A stretch of DNA of 22,501 bases from B1 sp034439755 (GTDB lineage: Bacteria; Bacteroidota; Bacteroidia; UKL13-3), in assembly GCA_034439755.1 (NCBI GenBank), contig JAWXAZ010000096.1, forward strand, positions 1 to 22,501, written 5' to 3'. The notes beneath the pieces were generated by a model. That model searched no databases, was not told where the DNA came from, and was given only the letters and a program-made list of their open reading frames with translations. A program made the position numbers and the translations under genes. Below are positions 22,334-22,501 of the stretch, one piece after another (position 1 is the stretch's first letter; each line of letters opens with the position of its first letter).

Positions 22334-22501
22334 TACAATGAGATTTTTGTTGAAATTGGACTATATATTTTGTAAAATTGGTATAATAATACGATGAGAT
22401 ATTTGTCGAAATTGGACTATATATTTTGTAAAGTTAGTATAATAATACAATGAGATATTTGTCGAAATTGGACTATATATTTTGTAAAGTTGGTATAATA
22501 A
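22334..22501. repeat. 56-bp tandem repeat array, at least three copies, open at the window edge
   Basis: Three adjacent copies start at 22334, 22390 and 22446, each exactly 56 bp; the third ends on the last base of the window, so more copies may follow. Copies 1 and 2 differ at five positions, 2 and 3 at two, 1 and 3 at three. The shared core includes aaattggactatatatt and ttgtaaa. There are no unique spacers between copies, so it is not a CRISPR array. Function unknown. Confidence 0.93.

Noticed and set aside
22334..22501. CRISPR array
   Set aside because: The copies are contiguous with no unique spacers and vary inside the unit, and there are no cas genes in the window.

Overview
The window comes from a member of the Bacteroidota, probably a Chitinophagales/Sphingobacteriales-like lineage. 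The evidence is C-terminal type IX secretion (T9SS) sorting domains, a PorW/SprE-type T9SS lipoprotein, an ATP synthase operon that lacks the beta and epsilon genes, a bactofilin/AtpZ gene pair at the head of that operon, near-absence of Shine-Dalgarno sites, and TTTG / TAnnTTTG promoter elements. The DNA is AT-rich and I see no phage, integrase, transposase, tRNA, rRNA or CRISPR array.

Layout. (1) 1-1633, plus strand: 3' end of a large T9SS-exported protein built of Ig-like (DUF5011-type) repeats, closed by a strong terminator. (2) 1634-2247: spacer with the C-terminal remnant of an alpha/beta hydrolase, then a bidirectional terminator. (3) 2248-9550, minus strand, read right to left: a short membrane protein resembling the N-terminal half of a M23-peptidase family, bactofilin, atpZ, an AtpI-like membrane protein, atpB, atpE, atpF, atpH, atpA, atpG and a cyclophilin. 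(4) 9628-14498, plus strand: porW/sprE-like lipoprotein overlapping by ATGA with a class A penicillin-binding protein. (5) 14505-15227: a decayed secreted-protein gene in two frames (SGNH-like fragment, then PKD plus T9SS sorting domain). (6) 15358-16950: amino-acid permease, followed by a dispersed repeat and a bidirectional terminator. (7) 17064-21554, minus strand: a tightly packed set, read right to left: flippase-like membrane protein, family 2 glycosyltransferase, a 90-residue winged-helix-like protein, recO, a secreted esterase, a MORN-like lipoprotein. (8) 21617-22234, plus strand: ruvC, divergent from that set across a short two-way promoter. (9) 22235-22501: a second copy of the dispersed repeat and a 56-bp tandem array that runs off the window.

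How the genes fit together. The minus-strand block at 2248-9550 builds the F0 sector and the alpha, gamma and delta subunits of F1; beta and epsilon must be encoded elsewhere. PorW/SprE belongs to the machine that exports proteins such as those at 1-1579 and (formerly) 14505-15227, and it is translationally coupled to a peptidoglycan synthase. The flippase-like/glycosyltransferase pair suggests export or assembly of a lipid-linked glycan, and its transcript probably continues into recO.

The most unusual items are the 75-bp dispersed repeat (two copies), the 56-bp tandem array, the decayed SGNH/PKD gene, the M23-family relative without its peptidase domain, and a perfect 10-bp hairpin between atpE and atpF. 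I did not find a clearly new defence or mobile system.
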